64,000 nucleotides of DNA from Methanobacteriaceae archaeon (GCA_027318585.1 DAHVOW010000007.1:5459-69458), one strand, 5' to 3'; counted from the first letter of the stretch, positions 17,625 to 27,182 are shown. Numbers and translations: made by a program. The notes: generated by a model not told the origin, from the sequence alone.

Positions 17625-18951
17625 AATCTTGGGAAAAAAAGATAAGGATAAGAAAGATGTCCCCGATCTTCGCAAGGAAGATACTAAATCTGACCCGAAC
17701 ATCGGCGGACGTATTAAGGGCGCGGTATCTAAGGCCACAGACAAGTCTAAGGAGAAGGTTTCTCCTAATAATAACGGCCTTAAAAAGCCAGAAAGCAATG
17801 ATTCTAAGAAAGAAGCAGTTTCTAAGAAAATGCCAAGGCCTATACCTAAACCGCGCAAAAAATCGGATGAAAAACCTAAATTAAAGCCTCCAAAAGAGCC
17901 AAAAAAGAAACCTGGTGGTTTAAGCAGCGGATTCGGTAGAAAAGGGTCTGATGATGATCAAAGAACTCTGGTTGGTGCGGCAGTATTTAGTATTATTTTG
18001 ATAGTTTTGGTAGGTGCAGGTTATTACTTTTTGGTATATCAACCATATCAGGAAACCCTGGGTTCAGCCAAGCAAACTAAATTAAACGAGGTTAATGCCT
18101 ACTTCAAAGGCCCTTTAGCTTTAGACCCGCAAAAACAGTCTTTAACAGCAGAAATTGATGGTGCACAGACACCGGAACAAGCTTTAGCTGTTGATGTTTT
18201 AACGCCAGCAACTGCGGCCTGGAGACAATATCAGAGTCAGGAGATTAATGCCCAGAAGGATCCTTATGGAAGGGTGATGATAACCTACTCGGCCAATGGT
18301 CAGAAGGACCTGATAATGAAGGTTGCCGACGCTCAGACCATTGTTAATGAAGCTGATGCCAGTGTACTGGCCAATATGGTTATTGAAACTCCAGATACAG
18401 TGGCCGTACCCATAATAATAACTCGACTGCAAGCTGCCGGTGGTCTGGTTAACGTAGGTGACAGTGTGGATGTATATCTGAGAACCACCGCCACCAATGA
18501 AACCAACCAGACAGCTGCCCAAACCACGAACACCACTTCACCAAATATCAGTGGAGCAACGGTTCTGGCTATACTACGGGCAGTGGACAGTGGAGCTGTC
18601 GATGCTAATTTAAAGAATGCACAAGAAGTGGCTATAAATCAAGTTACCATGGGTAATTCTCGCACCACATCCACCACTACCGATGTTGAGCAACTCCTTA
18701 GGGCATCTGCATCCGGTACCTGGGATAGTTCCACAGTATCGTCTATGCTGAATGCCTACGGTTGGAAGTTATCCGACTTTGAACGAGCATCAAACCTGGG
18801 AGAGCTTGATGTTAAATATCTGATATTGCTGGAAGTGCCCCGCGAGGATGCTTTGTTCCTGATGCAAAACCAGGACAGTATTGCCCTGACTGTGTCTACC
18901 CAGAAAGCTCCACAGTGGATGATTCAGGAGTTAAAATCCATTTACGCCTGA
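17614..18951 (+). CDS. DUF515-type membrane-anchored protein
   Basis: About 445 residues. The first 115 are strongly basic and disordered (many Lys, Pro and Ser), one transmembrane helix follows (TLVGAAVFSIILIVLVGAGYYF), then a roughly 300-residue outer domain with two beta-rich halves and a Thr/Asn-rich linker (TATNETNQTAAQTTNTTSPN) containing N-glycosylation sequons. This layout matches the Methanobacteria-specific DUF515 family, of unknown function. A GTG at 17605 is possible, but ATG 17614 follows AAGAAGTGG and is preferred; the start overlaps pssA by 11 nt. The topology suggests a cell-surface scaffold with a nucleic-acid- or lipid-head-binding cytoplasmic tail (inference). Confidence 0.8.
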   Translation: MLDKILGKKDKDKKDVPDLRKEDTKSDPNIGGRIKGAVSKATDKSKEKVSPNNNGLKKPESNDSKKEAVSKKMPRPIPKPRKKSDEKPKLKPPKEPKKKPGGLSSGFGRKGSDDDQRTLVGAAVFSIILIVLVGAGYYFLVYQPYQETLGSAKQTKLNEVNAYFKGPLALDPQKQSLTAEIDGAQTPEQALAVDVLTPATAAWRQYQSQEINAQKDPYGRVMITYSANGQKDLIMKVADAQTIVNEADASVLANMVIETPDTVAVPIIITRLQAAGGLVNVGDSVDVYLRTTATNETNQTAAQTTNTTSPNISGATVLAILRAVDSGAVDANLKNAQEVAINQVTMGNSRTTSTTTDVEQLLRASASGTWDSSTVSSMLNAYGWKLSDFERASNLGELDVKYLILLEVPREDALFLMQNQDSIALTVSTQKAPQWMIQELKSIYA

Positions 18952-18997
18952 TTGGTGAATAAGGAAACATGTTAATAACCAAACAAGGAGCTAAAAC

Positions 18998-19915
18998 ATG
19001 ATGAAAAAAGCAATTTTGGCTTTGGCTTTCCTTTTCACCTTTTCCATTTTCCTGGGTGCATCATGGGCAGCTACTGACCAGCAAGCCTGGGTTCAGGAAA
19101 CTGACTCCAGCCTAAAATTCACATATATCGAAGCGATAATCCACGTCAAGATCAAAAACAACAACGACCACGTGGAATATTTCAAAATAAGCCAGCAGTA
19201 CTACCAAACCACCCCTCCCATTAACTGGACATTAAAGTGGACCAGTCCAGCCGCGGTGAAGATGGCTAAATATATAAATACTGATGGAGACTATGGCTGG
19301 CCTATTCAAGCTGGACAAACCAAGGAAGTTTCATTTAAGGTAGTGGCCCAAAGTCCCAGTGGCGGCTCATTGGCCATTGAGCCGGCTTACATTGTAAGAA
19401 ATGGATCAATTCCCAATCAGTTCTGGCCTCTTCTTAACGAGCCGGGTTTAACTGCTACTTGGTTCTTCCCCAATGAAATCGAGTATTTGAATCCCAACCT
19501 GGATCTGCAGTTATGGCGTGGTAAAATATGTTTCTGGATCGAAAATGTTGACACCACCGGGCCCCGGGTACAGGGCATCGTAAGAGCACCTATAGTGCCT
19601 ATCGATTCTAAACTCGTTTACAGCAATCCTAAAGTGACCTACCTCGATGATGAACTCCCCTGGGCTGACACCGCTGCTTGGGATGTGACCTTATATCCCG
19701 GACAACAGAAGCATTATTCATACACTTACCAGTGGCCAGAAAATGCTACCAGCTCTTCTACGGGTAAATACAAGTCACCATCGGTATCTACTAAGAGCAA
19801 TGCTCAGAATACCACCACCGTGCCAACGGCCGGAACTGGTGTGCCCTATGCACTATTTGCCGTAGGGGCCATTATCGTGGGATCTGGAGTGGCCTACGCC
19901 AAGCTATTCCGATAA
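18998..19915 (+). CDS. Secreted protein with sorting-signal-like C-terminus
   Basis: 305 residues with a clear signal peptide (MMKKAILALAFLFTFSIFLGASWA) and a C-terminal segment VPTAG (275-279), a hydrophobic helix PYALFAVGAIIVGSGVAYA and the basic tail KLFR. That is the layout of a sortase sorting signal (LPxTG-like, here V-P-x-A-G). The mature domain is aromatic-rich (YYQTTPPINWTLKW, LQLWRGKICFWIENV), beta-type, with no recognised family. A strong AAGGAGCTAAAAC site precedes ATG 18998, and a sortase gene follows 37 nt downstream, so it is the probable sortase substrate. Confidence 0.78.
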   Translation: MMKKAILALAFLFTFSIFLGASWAATDQQAWVQETDSSLKFTYIEAIIHVKIKNNNDHVEYFKISQQYYQTTPPINWTLKWTSPAAVKMAKYINTDGDYGWPIQAGQTKEVSFKVVAQSPSGGSLAIEPAYIVRNGSIPNQFWPLLNEPGLTATWFFPNEIEYLNPNLDLQLWRGKICFWIENVDTTGPRVQGIVRAPIVPIDSKLVYSNPKVTYLDDELPWADTAAWDVTLYPGQQKHYSYTYQWPENATSSSTGKYKSPSVSTKSNAQNTTTVPTAGTGVPYALFAVGAIIVGSGVAYAKLFR

Positions 19916-19952
19916 GTTCTTCCTAACCTAGGGAGGACTTATATTCCTGGCA

Positions 19953-20699
19953 GTGATATATCCAGTGTACAACATGAAAGTCTCTACCGTATTGGTAATC
20001 GCCGGGATGATTATCATTTCCCTTTACTTTTTAGTGGAAGTAAATTACTATTCTGGGATAACAAATAGTGAAGATAACAGTTCTGACACTCCCTACCTAC
20101 TAATACCATCCATTGGGATAGAACAAAGCATTAACAACAAATCAGTAGATTATGGGGTGTACCATGAGCCCCAATCCGCTCCGCCTGCCAGTGGAACCGT
20201 GGTTTTATTTGGTCATCGAACCCTTCATGGATCTCCTTTTTTGAAACTGGACCAACTTAAAACAGGCGATAATGTTACCCTGGCTTGGTATGGAGTCGGT
20301 AATGTGGAGTACCGGGTTATAAATTCCAGCATTGTATCGGCTGATTACCGCCTTTCCGTTGAACAGGGTAATGTATTGTTTTTGATCACCTGCTACCCCC
20401 TAGGTTCCACCAAGCAAAGGCTGGTGATAAAGGCCCAGGAGGAGCATATATATCCTTACCAGGCCCCGGGAGACACTCCTGATAACTCCCAGAAGTATTA
20501 TGGTGTGGCCTTAATAGCAGGATTTTTCGCAGCCGGGATGGTCCTAAGTTTATTGTATCCGGATCAGGAAGAACGCTACATCCTGCTCCTATCTACGGTG
20601 GCTTTGACCATGTTTCTGGTCATGGGTTATCTGTTCCCCACCCCTGCGGTGGGTATTGAATCCCAGATTTCTAACATCAGTAATTATTTAGGTGTATGA
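19953..20699 (+). CDS. Sortase-family transpeptidase
   Basis: 248 residues with an N-terminal membrane anchor (VLVIAGMIIISLYFLVEV), a sortase domain and two C-terminal transmembrane helices. The catalytic residues are visible: His88 in LFGHRTLHG, Cys147 in LITCYPLG and Arg156 in TKQRLVIKA; the IPSIGIEQSI and PASGTVVLFGHR motifs are typical of class D/E-like sortases. It should attach secreted proteins to the cell surface. The start at GTG 19953 lies behind GGGAGGAC; ATG 19974 is an alternative. The upstream gene encodes a candidate substrate; mptD begins just after the stop. Confidence 0.87.
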   Translation: MIYPVYNMKVSTVLVIAGMIIISLYFLVEVNYYSGITNSEDNSSDTPYLLIPSIGIEQSINNKSVDYGVYHEPQSAPPASGTVVLFGHRTLHGSPFLKLDQLKTGDNVTLAWYGVGNVEYRVINSSIVSADYRLSVEQGNVLFLITCYPLGSTKQRLVIKAQEEHIYPYQAPGDTPDNSQKYYGVALIAGFFAAGMVLSLLYPDQEERYILLLSTVALTMFLVMGYLFPTPAVGIESQISNISNYLGV

Positions 20700-20700
20700 T

Positions 20701-21075
20701 ATGTCGAGTGGAAAGGATGAAAAATATTTTAAAAACATTTCGCATCGGGAACGGGCTATTTTTGAAGGGGCCATAACCATGGGGGCTCTTTTCCACCAGT
20801 TCATAGGAACCCCGGTTAGTAAAGAAAGTGCCAAAGCACTCAAAAATGCTATTAAAGAGTCCATGGAGCTCCAACCCTGTATCGAGGAAGTTGATGTTCG
20901 AATTGATTTTGGGGATAGTTCTGGACTGGAAAATGAATATGCCTACGTATCGCTTACCGGGGAGATGCTGGATGTAAAGGTGGTGTCCAATTATCATGGT
21001 AAAAAGGCTGTTACCCGGATGCATTATATAGAGGAACTTAAATATCCTTTAATGTACGTTGAAAGTATTTATTAA
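20701..21075 (+). CDS. mptD: Archaeal dihydroneopterin aldolase (MptD)
   Basis: Makes 6-hydroxymethyl-7,8-dihydropterin from dihydroneopterin, a step in methanopterin synthesis. About 124 residues match the small archaeal MptD family (unrelated to FolB), with YFKNISHRERAIFEGAITMGALFHQFIGTP at the N-terminus and a central KALKNAIKESMELQPCIEEVDVRI. ATG 20701 immediately follows the sortase stop. An earlier GTG at 20692 is possible but not needed. Confidence 0.88.
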   Translation: MSSGKDEKYFKNISHRERAIFEGAITMGALFHQFIGTPVSKESAKALKNAIKESMELQPCIEEVDVRIDFGDSSGLENEYAYVSLTGEMLDVKVVSNYHGKKAVTRMHYIEELKYPLMYVESIY

Positions 21076-21182
21076 CCTTTAATTTTTCTTTGATTCAATT
21101 TATGGTGGTTTATTGGCTTTCTTAATCTCACGAAAGACAAGTTATTTAAAATATCATCTATAATAGAAAATTGGTTGATTTC

Positions 21183-21392
21183 ATGATTACCATAGACGAG
21201 AAGTTGTGCAAGGGGTGCAACATCTGCACCGAATTCTGTCCTCATCATGTTTACGAGGAATCAGAAAACCTGAACAAGAAGGGGGTGCATATCCCCGTTC
21301 CAGAAAATGAAGAACGCTGCACTAAATGTCAGGTTTGCTCTCTTTTATGTCCTGATCAGGCAATAAAGGTGGATGAAGAGGATGAAAACTGA
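21183..21392 (+). CDS. korD: 2-oxoglutarate:ferredoxin oxidoreductase, delta (ferredoxin) subunit
   Basis: A small dicluster ferredoxin: CKGCNICTEFCP and CTKCQVCSLLCP give two [4Fe-4S] clusters. In the Kor complex it passes electrons between the TPP site and ferredoxin. About 69 residues from ATG 21183 (a TTG at 21171 would add four). It heads korD-A-B-C-sucC and overlaps korA by about 10 nt. Confidence 0.92.
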   Translation: MITIDEKLCKGCNICTEFCPHHVYEESENLNKKGVHIPVPENEERCTKCQVCSLLCPDQAIKVDEEDEN

Positions 21393-22521
21393 AAATCTAT
21401 TTATACCCGGGAACGAGGCCTGTGCCCGGGGGGCAATTAAGGCTGGCTGCCGGTTTTTTGCTGGTTATCCCATTACACCCTCTACAGAGATAGCAGAAGA
21501 CATGGCGCTGTTTCTCCCCCGGGAGGGGGGTACTTTTATCCAGATGGAGGATGAGATATCTGCATTGGGCGCAGTTATAGGTGCAGTTTGGGGAGGTTTG
21601 AAGGGAATGACCGCCACTTCTGGCCCAGGGTTTTCCCTAATGCAGGAACACATAGGCTACGCAGTGATGACTGAAACTCCCCTGGTCATTGTAAACATGC
21701 AAAGAGGTTCCCCTTCAACTGGACAGCCAACCATGGCTTCCCAGAGTGATATGATGCAGGCCCGTTGGGGTTCCCACGGAGACTACGAGATCATAGCCTT
21801 ATCTCCATCATCAGTCCAGGAATGTTTTGATTTTACAGTGGAAGCATTTAATCTGGCTGAAAAGTATCGGGTCCCGGTAATGGTGATGAGTGATGAGATC
21901 GTGGGCCACATGAGGGAGAAGATCACCATCCCGGAAAAGGTGAAGATCAAGGCTCGACAAATGCCAAGTGAATCTCCTCCTGATTTCTTACCATATAAGG
22001 CTGCTCCGAATGGAACCAGTTCCATGCCTGCTTTTGGTGATGGATATGATCTGCACATAACCGGACTCACCCATGATGAACGGGGATATCCTGATGCATC
22101 CAGTCCGAAGGCACATTCCGTTTTGGTTAATCGGCTTTGTAACAAGATCCTGGAACACACCGACGAAATCAGCCGTATAAAAAGTCATTACACCGAAGAT
22201 GCCGAGGTCGTTGTCTTAACTTACGGAGCCCCAGCCCGGCCCGGGTTAAAGGCGGTGAGAATGGCCCGTGAACAGGAACTGAAGGTTGGTTTCATAAAAC
22301 TCGACACAGTATGGCCATTCCCAGATAAGGCCATTATAAAAAGTTTAAAAGACGTGCAGAGAGTGATTGTGGCCGAAATGAACTTAGGTCAAATATTTTA
22401 TGAAGTGCAAAGGGTTTTACCCGGAGTAAAGGTGGAAAAAGCTCCAAAAATTGGTGGTGAAATGCATCTTCCCCAGGAAATCCTGGAGCTTATAAAATCA
22501 GAAGGAAGATCGGGAGGATAG
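21382..22521 (+). CDS. korA: 2-oxoglutarate:ferredoxin oxidoreductase, alpha subunit
   Basis: The pyrimidine-binding subunit of 2-oxoglutarate synthase, which carboxylates succinyl-CoA to 2-oxoglutarate in the incomplete reductive TCA path of methanogens. About 379 residues: GNEACARGAIKAGCRFFAGYPITPSTEIAE at the N-terminus, the family's QMEDEISALGAVIGAVWGG, and a C-terminal transketolase-like domain (VVVLTYGAPARPGLKAVR). ATG 21382 (AAGGTGG 9 nt upstream) is slightly preferred over ATG 21373. Confidence 0.93.
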   Translation: MKTENLFIPGNEACARGAIKAGCRFFAGYPITPSTEIAEDMALFLPREGGTFIQMEDEISALGAVIGAVWGGLKGMTATSGPGFSLMQEHIGYAVMTETPLVIVNMQRGSPSTGQPTMASQSDMMQARWGSHGDYEIIALSPSSVQECFDFTVEAFNLAEKYRVPVMVMSDEIVGHMREKITIPEKVKIKARQMPSESPPDFLPYKAAPNGTSSMPAFGDGYDLHITGLTHDERGYPDASSPKAHSVLVNRLCNKILEHTDEISRIKSHYTEDAEVVVLTYGAPARPGLKAVRMAREQELKVGFIKLDTVWPFPDKAIIKSLKDVQRVIVAEMNLGQIFYEVQRVLPGVKVEKAPKIGGEMHLPQEILELIKSEGRSGG

Positions 22522-22524
22522 AAG

Positions 22525-23391
22525 ATGGAAAAAACCAGAGAAAGTCGATTTATGAAGTATCTAAGGAAGGACAGGCTGCCCAACATCTTCTGCGCCGGCT
22601 GTGGTAATGGTATAGTGATGAACACCTTCTTCAATGGCATGGAAATGGCAGAGATCAATATGGAAGATGTGGTTTTGGTCTCCGGGATTGGATGTTCTTC
22701 CAGAATACCGGGTTATGTGAAGTGTGATTCTCTGCACACCACTCACGGACGACCAATTTCATTCGCCACCGGCGTAAAGCTGGCCAATCCAGACCGGAAT
22801 GTGGTGGTCTTTTCTGGCGATGGAGACGCTGCTGCCATTGGTGGTAATCACCTCATTCACGGGGCCCGGAGAAACATAGATCTCACGGTTATATGTATAA
22901 ACAACAGTATCTATGGAATGACCGGGGGACAGATAAGTCCCACCAGCCCCCAGGGAAGTTACGGGAGCACAGCACCCTACGGGTCCCTTGAAAATCCTTT
23001 TGATCTTTCTAAACTGGTCACCGCAGCCGGGGCAAGTTATGTGGCCCGCTGGACCACAGCCCACCCCCTGCAGCTTTCCAGTGCCATAAAAAAGGGCCTG
23101 AAGAATAAGGGATTCTCCTTCATCGAGGTGGTTTCTCAATGTCCCACTTATTTCGGCCGTAAAAACCGGATGAAATCACCCCTGGATATGATGCAGTGGA
23201 TGAAGGAAGAAAGTGTGGTTAAGAGAAAGGCCGACCGGATGGATGTGGCTGAGTTGGAAGGTAAAATAATCGTAGGCGATTTCCAGAAGAAAGATGCTCC
23301 TGAGTTTTCAGAGAGAATCTGCCAACTTTCCAGTGAAAAATGTCCCCTAGAAAAACCATCGGCGGTTCGATCAGCATACCGGGGTGATTAA
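22525..23391 (+). CDS. korB: 2-oxoglutarate:ferredoxin oxidoreductase, beta subunit
   Basis: The TPP-pyrophosphate subunit: FSGDGDAAAIGGNHLIHG ... INNSIYGMTGGQ is the GDG-x(n)-NN TPP motif with its magnesium ligands. FCAGCGNGIVMN near the start holds the conserved CxxC of the family. 288 residues, GGAGG before ATG 22525, and the end overlaps korC by 8 nt. Confidence 0.93.
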   Translation: MEKTRESRFMKYLRKDRLPNIFCAGCGNGIVMNTFFNGMEMAEINMEDVVLVSGIGCSSRIPGYVKCDSLHTTHGRPISFATGVKLANPDRNVVVFSGDGDAAAIGGNHLIHGARRNIDLTVICINNSIYGMTGGQISPTSPQGSYGSTAPYGSLENPFDLSKLVTAAGASYVARWTTAHPLQLSSAIKKGLKNKGFSFIEVVSQCPTYFGRKNRMKSPLDMMQWMKEESVVKRKADRMDVAELEGKIIVGDFQKKDAPEFSERICQLSSEKCPLEKPSAVRSAYRGD

Positions 23392-23944
23392 AGTGCGTAA
23401 AGAGATAAGAATCGCTGGCTTCGGCGGTCAGGGCATTATACTGGCAGGAATAGTTATTGGAAAGGCAGCCGCACTGTATGATGGATTAAACGCCGTTCAA
23501 ACCCAGTCATATGGTCCAGAAGCTAGGGGCGGGGCTTCACGAACAGAAGTGGTAATCAGTGACCAGGAAATAGATTATCCTAAAGTTCAAAGGCCGGATA
23601 TATTGGTGGCCATGTCCCACGAGGCCCTTATTAAATATCTGGATGACTTGAAAGATGAGGGCATTCTGATCATAGATCCGGATCTTATCCTGGAAGATGA
23701 AATACTCCCCTTTGTGAAAGAACATAACATCAAACTTTACCGGGCACCAGCCACTCGCACCGCCGAGGAAGAGATTAGGCTACGCATAGTGGCCAACATC
23801 GTGATGATAGGGGCCATAACAGGTATCACTAGGGTCATTTCTGAGAAAGCCGCTAGAAATGCTGTTAAAGTTAGTGTACCCCCCGGTACTGAGGATAAAA
23901 ATCTCTCTGCATTCGAAGCAGGTTTAAAATTAGCTAAAGGATGA
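23384..23944 (+). CDS. korC: 2-oxoglutarate:ferredoxin oxidoreductase, gamma subunit
   Basis: The gamma-domain subunit (186 residues) that binds CoA in this enzyme family: IRIAGFGGQGIILAGIVIGKAA, SYGPEARGGASRTEVVISD, and VPPGTEDKNLSAFEAGLKL. It starts inside korB (8-nt overlap) and is followed 6 nt later by sucC. With korD, korA and korB it makes the complete four-subunit enzyme. Confidence 0.92.
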   Translation: MIKVRKEIRIAGFGGQGIILAGIVIGKAAALYDGLNAVQTQSYGPEARGGASRTEVVISDQEIDYPKVQRPDILVAMSHEALIKYLDDLKDEGILIIDPDLILEDEILPFVKEHNIKLYRAPATRTAEEEIRLRIVANIVMIGAITGITRVISEKAARNAVKVSVPPGTEDKNLSAFEAGLKLAKG

Positions 23945-23950
23945 TTGAAA

Positions 23951-25066
23951 ATGAAAATCTATGAATACCGGGCCAAGGAGATATTCAGCGAGGAAGGCAT
24001 AACCATCCCCAGGAGTAGGATGGTGAAAACCGCCGAGGATGCTCTTCAGGCAGCCGAAGAGATAGGAGTGCCGGTAGCCATTAAATCCCAGGTTCTTGTG
24101 GGGGGAAGAGGCAAAGCCGGCGGCATAAGATTTGCCAAAAACCCATCTGAGGCATATGAAGTGGCACAAGAACTTCTAGGTATGGAAATAAAGGGTGAAA
24201 AGGTAAATAAACTCCTGGTCGAGGAAAAATTGGCCATTGAATCTGAATATTATCTCAGTGTGGCTCTGGATCGTTCTGCCAGACAGGCTCTGATCATGAC
24301 CAGTACCGAAGGAGGCGTGGATATTGAACAAGTGGCTCTTCAGAACCCGGAGAAGATCCTGAAGTTTCATGTGAATCCCCTCCAGGAGTTCTTGCCCTAC
24401 ATGGCCCGGGACATGGCCCGTAAAATGGGGGTAAATGATCCACTCATCCCATCTATCGGATCCTATATTTTCAAACTTTACACCGTCTTTCAAATATATG
24501 ATGCTAACCTAGTAGAAATCAACCCCTTAGTGGTTACTAGTAATGGAATAGTGGCAGCTGACGCCAAGCTGGATGTGGATGATGACTCCCTCTACCGGCA
24601 GAAAAAACTGGCCCACCTCCAGGAGGGTTCCCAGGATGAATTTGCCTACGTAGAACTGGATGGTGATATCGCGGTCATTGGTAATGGTGCTGGACTCACC
24701 CTTAGCGGAATGGACATGCTGCACTTATACGGCGGTAAACCAGCCACTTTCCTGGATATTGGTGGAGGTGCCTCCCAGGAAAATATTGCCCGTGCTCTCA
24801 ATTTGGTTATATCCAATCCCCGGGTTAAAGTCGTATTTCTAAACGTATTAGGTGGAATAACCAGGGCCGATGATGTAGCCCGTGGAATTATTGATGTAAT
24901 GAGCCAGGCTAAAAGGATGGTTCCTCTGGTTATTCGTTTAACTGGTACCAATGAAGAAGAAGGACAGCGACTTTTAAATGAAGCAGGGGTGAGCTTTGAA
25001 ACTTCCATGGAAGCTGCCGCCCAAAGGGCGGTGGAGATCTTAGATGGTATCAGAAATACCAAATAA
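23951..25066 (+). CDS. sucC: Succinyl-CoA synthetase beta subunit (ADP-forming)
   Basis: ATP-grasp subunit making succinyl-CoA, the substrate of the Kor enzyme encoded just upstream. 371 residues with IYEYRAKEIFSEEGITIP, KSQVLVGGRGKAGGI (ATP-binding), LVEINPLVVTSNG (Mg site) and a C-terminal CoA-ligase domain DIGGGASQENIARALNLVI. ATG 23951 has AAAGGATGATTG upstream; TTG 23945 adds two residues. sucD is not in the window, so the alpha subunit must be encoded elsewhere, as in other Methanobacteriales. Confidence 0.93.
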   Translation: MKIYEYRAKEIFSEEGITIPRSRMVKTAEDALQAAEEIGVPVAIKSQVLVGGRGKAGGIRFAKNPSEAYEVAQELLGMEIKGEKVNKLLVEEKLAIESEYYLSVALDRSARQALIMTSTEGGVDIEQVALQNPEKILKFHVNPLQEFLPYMARDMARKMGVNDPLIPSIGSYIFKLYTVFQIYDANLVEINPLVVTSNGIVAADAKLDVDDDSLYRQKKLAHLQEGSQDEFAYVELDGDIAVIGNGAGLTLSGMDMLHLYGGKPATFLDIGGGASQENIARALNLVISNPRVKVVFLNVLGGITRADDVARGIIDVMSQAKRMVPLVIRLTGTNEEEGQRLLNEAGVSFETSMEAAAQRAVEILDGIRNTK

Positions 25067-25089
25067 AATTTTTTTTTATAAAAAATATC

Positions 25090-26172
25090 TTACATAGTGC
25101 GGCGTATTCTCACTACATGAGCCATAACTAGGGCTGAGAGAACAATATACGTCAACATGGCCGCTCCGTTAAAGCTTCTATTAAACAGGAACAACCCCAC
25201 TATGGTTTGTACCAGGAAGGCCGATAATGCTCCGATTAGTAATGCTTCACGTCCCAGGTACATCCTACTGCCGTTTTTTCTTTTTTTACGATACTCTCGC
25301 AGCGCGTAAAAGCCGCTACATGTAACCAGCAGCACCCAGCCCATCAGAAGTAGAAGTCCCAGGTAGCCAAAGTCAAAGGCCACTCCGAATATTCCTGGAA
25401 GCATGTAGTCTATGGCGTCCTTTTTGGTCACCAGCACCCCAAAAAAGAGTGGGTAGGGGAGGGTGAAGTAGTTTATGAAACTCATGGGCAGAGATAGGTA
25501 CCCATCTGATCCCCCCAGGCAGTTGGAGGCCCAGTAACACGATCCCTGCACATGTCCCCACAGGGCCGTGTTTTTTATAACCATTTTTATGCTGGGAATG
25601 GCAAATTCTTCGAGTCTACTTAATCTTAATAGGGGGCTCAATATGGTGGCATTGAATATCCGGGAAAGTATTTCCAGTAAACCAAAGGCACCAATAGCAG
25701 CTACTACCACGGTCCCAATTCTTTTAGGTGTTATCTTAACACTTCTTTTGAAGCTTTTGGACATGATTAAGGTACCTAATATCCAGCCCAGGACCCATAG
25801 GATCAGGAAGGAACGGTGCATTATCATTCCTGCTATGCCGATAACCACAAATAGGATCCAGGATAGGGCCGTGATGGATGAAGATTTAATATCAACCTCG
25901 CTTAGTAGGCTGGCCGAGGCAGTCAGGGTAACCCAGGAGAAAACCGCCACAGCACCAAAGGGATGGGTGAACTCATGGTGGGATACGTATGGTAAAAATA
26001 GAAAGATAGCATCTACACTGAACAGGCCCGCCAGTAAAATGGTTAAAATCATAGATAGAAAGAGTACCATGCTCAGGGGGATGGCCACCACATTGAAAAG
26101 CAGTATGATGCCCAAGTGGATCATCAATCCCACTTCTATAATGAACTGCAGATGGTTTTCGGCTATTAACAT
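25090..26172 (-). CDS. Polytopic membrane protein of unknown function
   Basis: 360 residues with about nine or ten hydrophobic helices and a larger outer loop at about 200-240 holding two cysteines (WGHVQGSCYWASNCLGGSDGY), which could form a disulphide. Basic loops (KSFKRSVKITPKRIG, YREYRKKRKNG-like) suggest cytoplasmic sides. Its helix and loop pattern recalls lipid- or glycan-polymerising membrane enzymes, but no motif supports that. It is convergent with sucC and has no close partner gene. Confidence 0.72.
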   Translation of the reverse strand: MLIAENHLQFIIEVGLMIHLGIILLFNVVAIPLSMVLFLSMILTILLAGLFSVDAIFLFLPYVSHHEFTHPFGAVAVFSWVTLTASASLLSEVDIKSSSITALSWILFVVIGIAGMIMHRSFLILWVLGWILGTLIMSKSFKRSVKITPKRIGTVVVAAIGAFGLLEILSRIFNATILSPLLRLSRLEEFAIPSIKMVIKNTALWGHVQGSCYWASNCLGGSDGYLSLPMSFINYFTLPYPLFFGVLVTKKDAIDYMLPGIFGVAFDFGYLGLLLLMGWVLLVTCSGFYALREYRKKRKNGSRMYLGREALLIGALSAFLVQTIVGLFLFNRSFNGAAMLTYIVLSALVMAHVVRIRRTM

Positions 26173-26318
26173 GATATCACTGTAATTAACATTCCCCTTT
26201 TTCTGTGGCCCTTTTTATAATTCTATTGTTTTAAGGTGTCATATTAATTTGACTATTTTGTAAGCCTATCTGGATGGTTGAAAGTTGTAATGGAAGGATA
26301 TATTCTGTTTTAAAAGTT

Positions 26319-27182
26319 TTATTGTCCAAAAAGTCCCTGCAGGTAGTTAAAAAGGTTCTCTAAAAACGCGGTGATCTGGGCCAGTATTCCCTGGGCTTGG
26401 GTGGCCTCTTGGGTGGCTTGCTGCAACTGATTTTTAAATTCTGTGAGGTTTCCTTGGGCTTTTTGGGAATTGGAGATGGCTTCTGCAATTTGCTGGGCTT
26501 GCTGGTCACTGAGGTTGATGTTCATGTTGTTGGCTAGGTTGATGACCACGATCTTTATCTGGGCGGGGTCCTGCAGATTCTGCTTTTGAACTTCCACTTT
26601 GGTCTTATCAAAAAGGTCGGCAATGGTATCTGGATTCTGTCCAGTCTGGTTTACCAGTTGGGTTTCCACATAAAGCTCCTCTGTCGCAGCCTTTTTGGCT
26701 TCTTCTGGTATGGGGGTTCCAACTGCTAGTTCATAGGACTTCAGAACACCGGCCAGCGCAGATTCCCCCGAAGCCACGACCGGGGATGAGACCACCACGT
26801 AACCATTCTCAATTCCGGACGACTTGAGGGCAGTGGCGTACATCTTGGAAGTCACTGTTTTTACTTTACTGGTGTCTACGATGATTTTAATGCCCTGGCT
26901 GTAGCTTAGATCCACCAGTGCACACGAAAAAATTTGGCTGGACTTGTAGTTCCTTCCGGTGATATTTTTGGAGATGGAATTAACTTCAGAAGCAGTTATT
27001 ACCCGATAATTAGCATCTTTCAAATCCTTATCGCTGTGGGACTGGAAATAATTATACATGGTATCTTTATAAGCCTGATTCGAGTATGTTGTTTCTCCAT
27101 AGGTTATGGCCAGTCCCTGTGCACTGTAGACCGGGGACAGGGCCACCACTATAATAATTAACAGCAACAGTAACCTTCTCAT
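26319..27182 (-). CDS. Secreted DUF1002-family protein
   Basis: 287 residues with a signal peptide (RRLLLLLIIIVVALSPVYSAQG). The core resembles DUF1002 (YpuA-like) proteins of Firmicutes: ITYGETTYSNQAYKDTMYNYF, VITASEVNSISKNITGRNY, SKMYATALKSSGIENGYVVVSSPVVASGESALAGVLKSYELA. The C-terminal 80 residues are Gln/Ala-rich and coiled-coil-like (DQQAQQIAEAISNSQKAQG), ending in a hydrophobic LENLFNYLQGLFGQ. Function is unknown. Presence of a mostly Gram-positive family in a pseudomurein archaeon could reflect transfer or a shared envelope role. Confidence 0.78.
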   Translation of the reverse strand: MRRLLLLLIIIVVALSPVYSAQGLAITYGETTYSNQAYKDTMYNYFQSHSDKDLKDANYRVITASEVNSISKNITGRNYKSSQIFSCALVDLSYSQGIKIIVDTSKVKTVTSKMYATALKSSGIENGYVVVSSPVVASGESALAGVLKSYELAVGTPIPEEAKKAATEELYVETQLVNQTGQNPDTIADLFDKTKVEVQKQNLQDPAQIKIVVINLANNMNINLSDQQAQQIAEAISNSQKAQGNLTEFKNQLQQATQEATQAQGILAQITAFLENLFNYLQGLFGQ

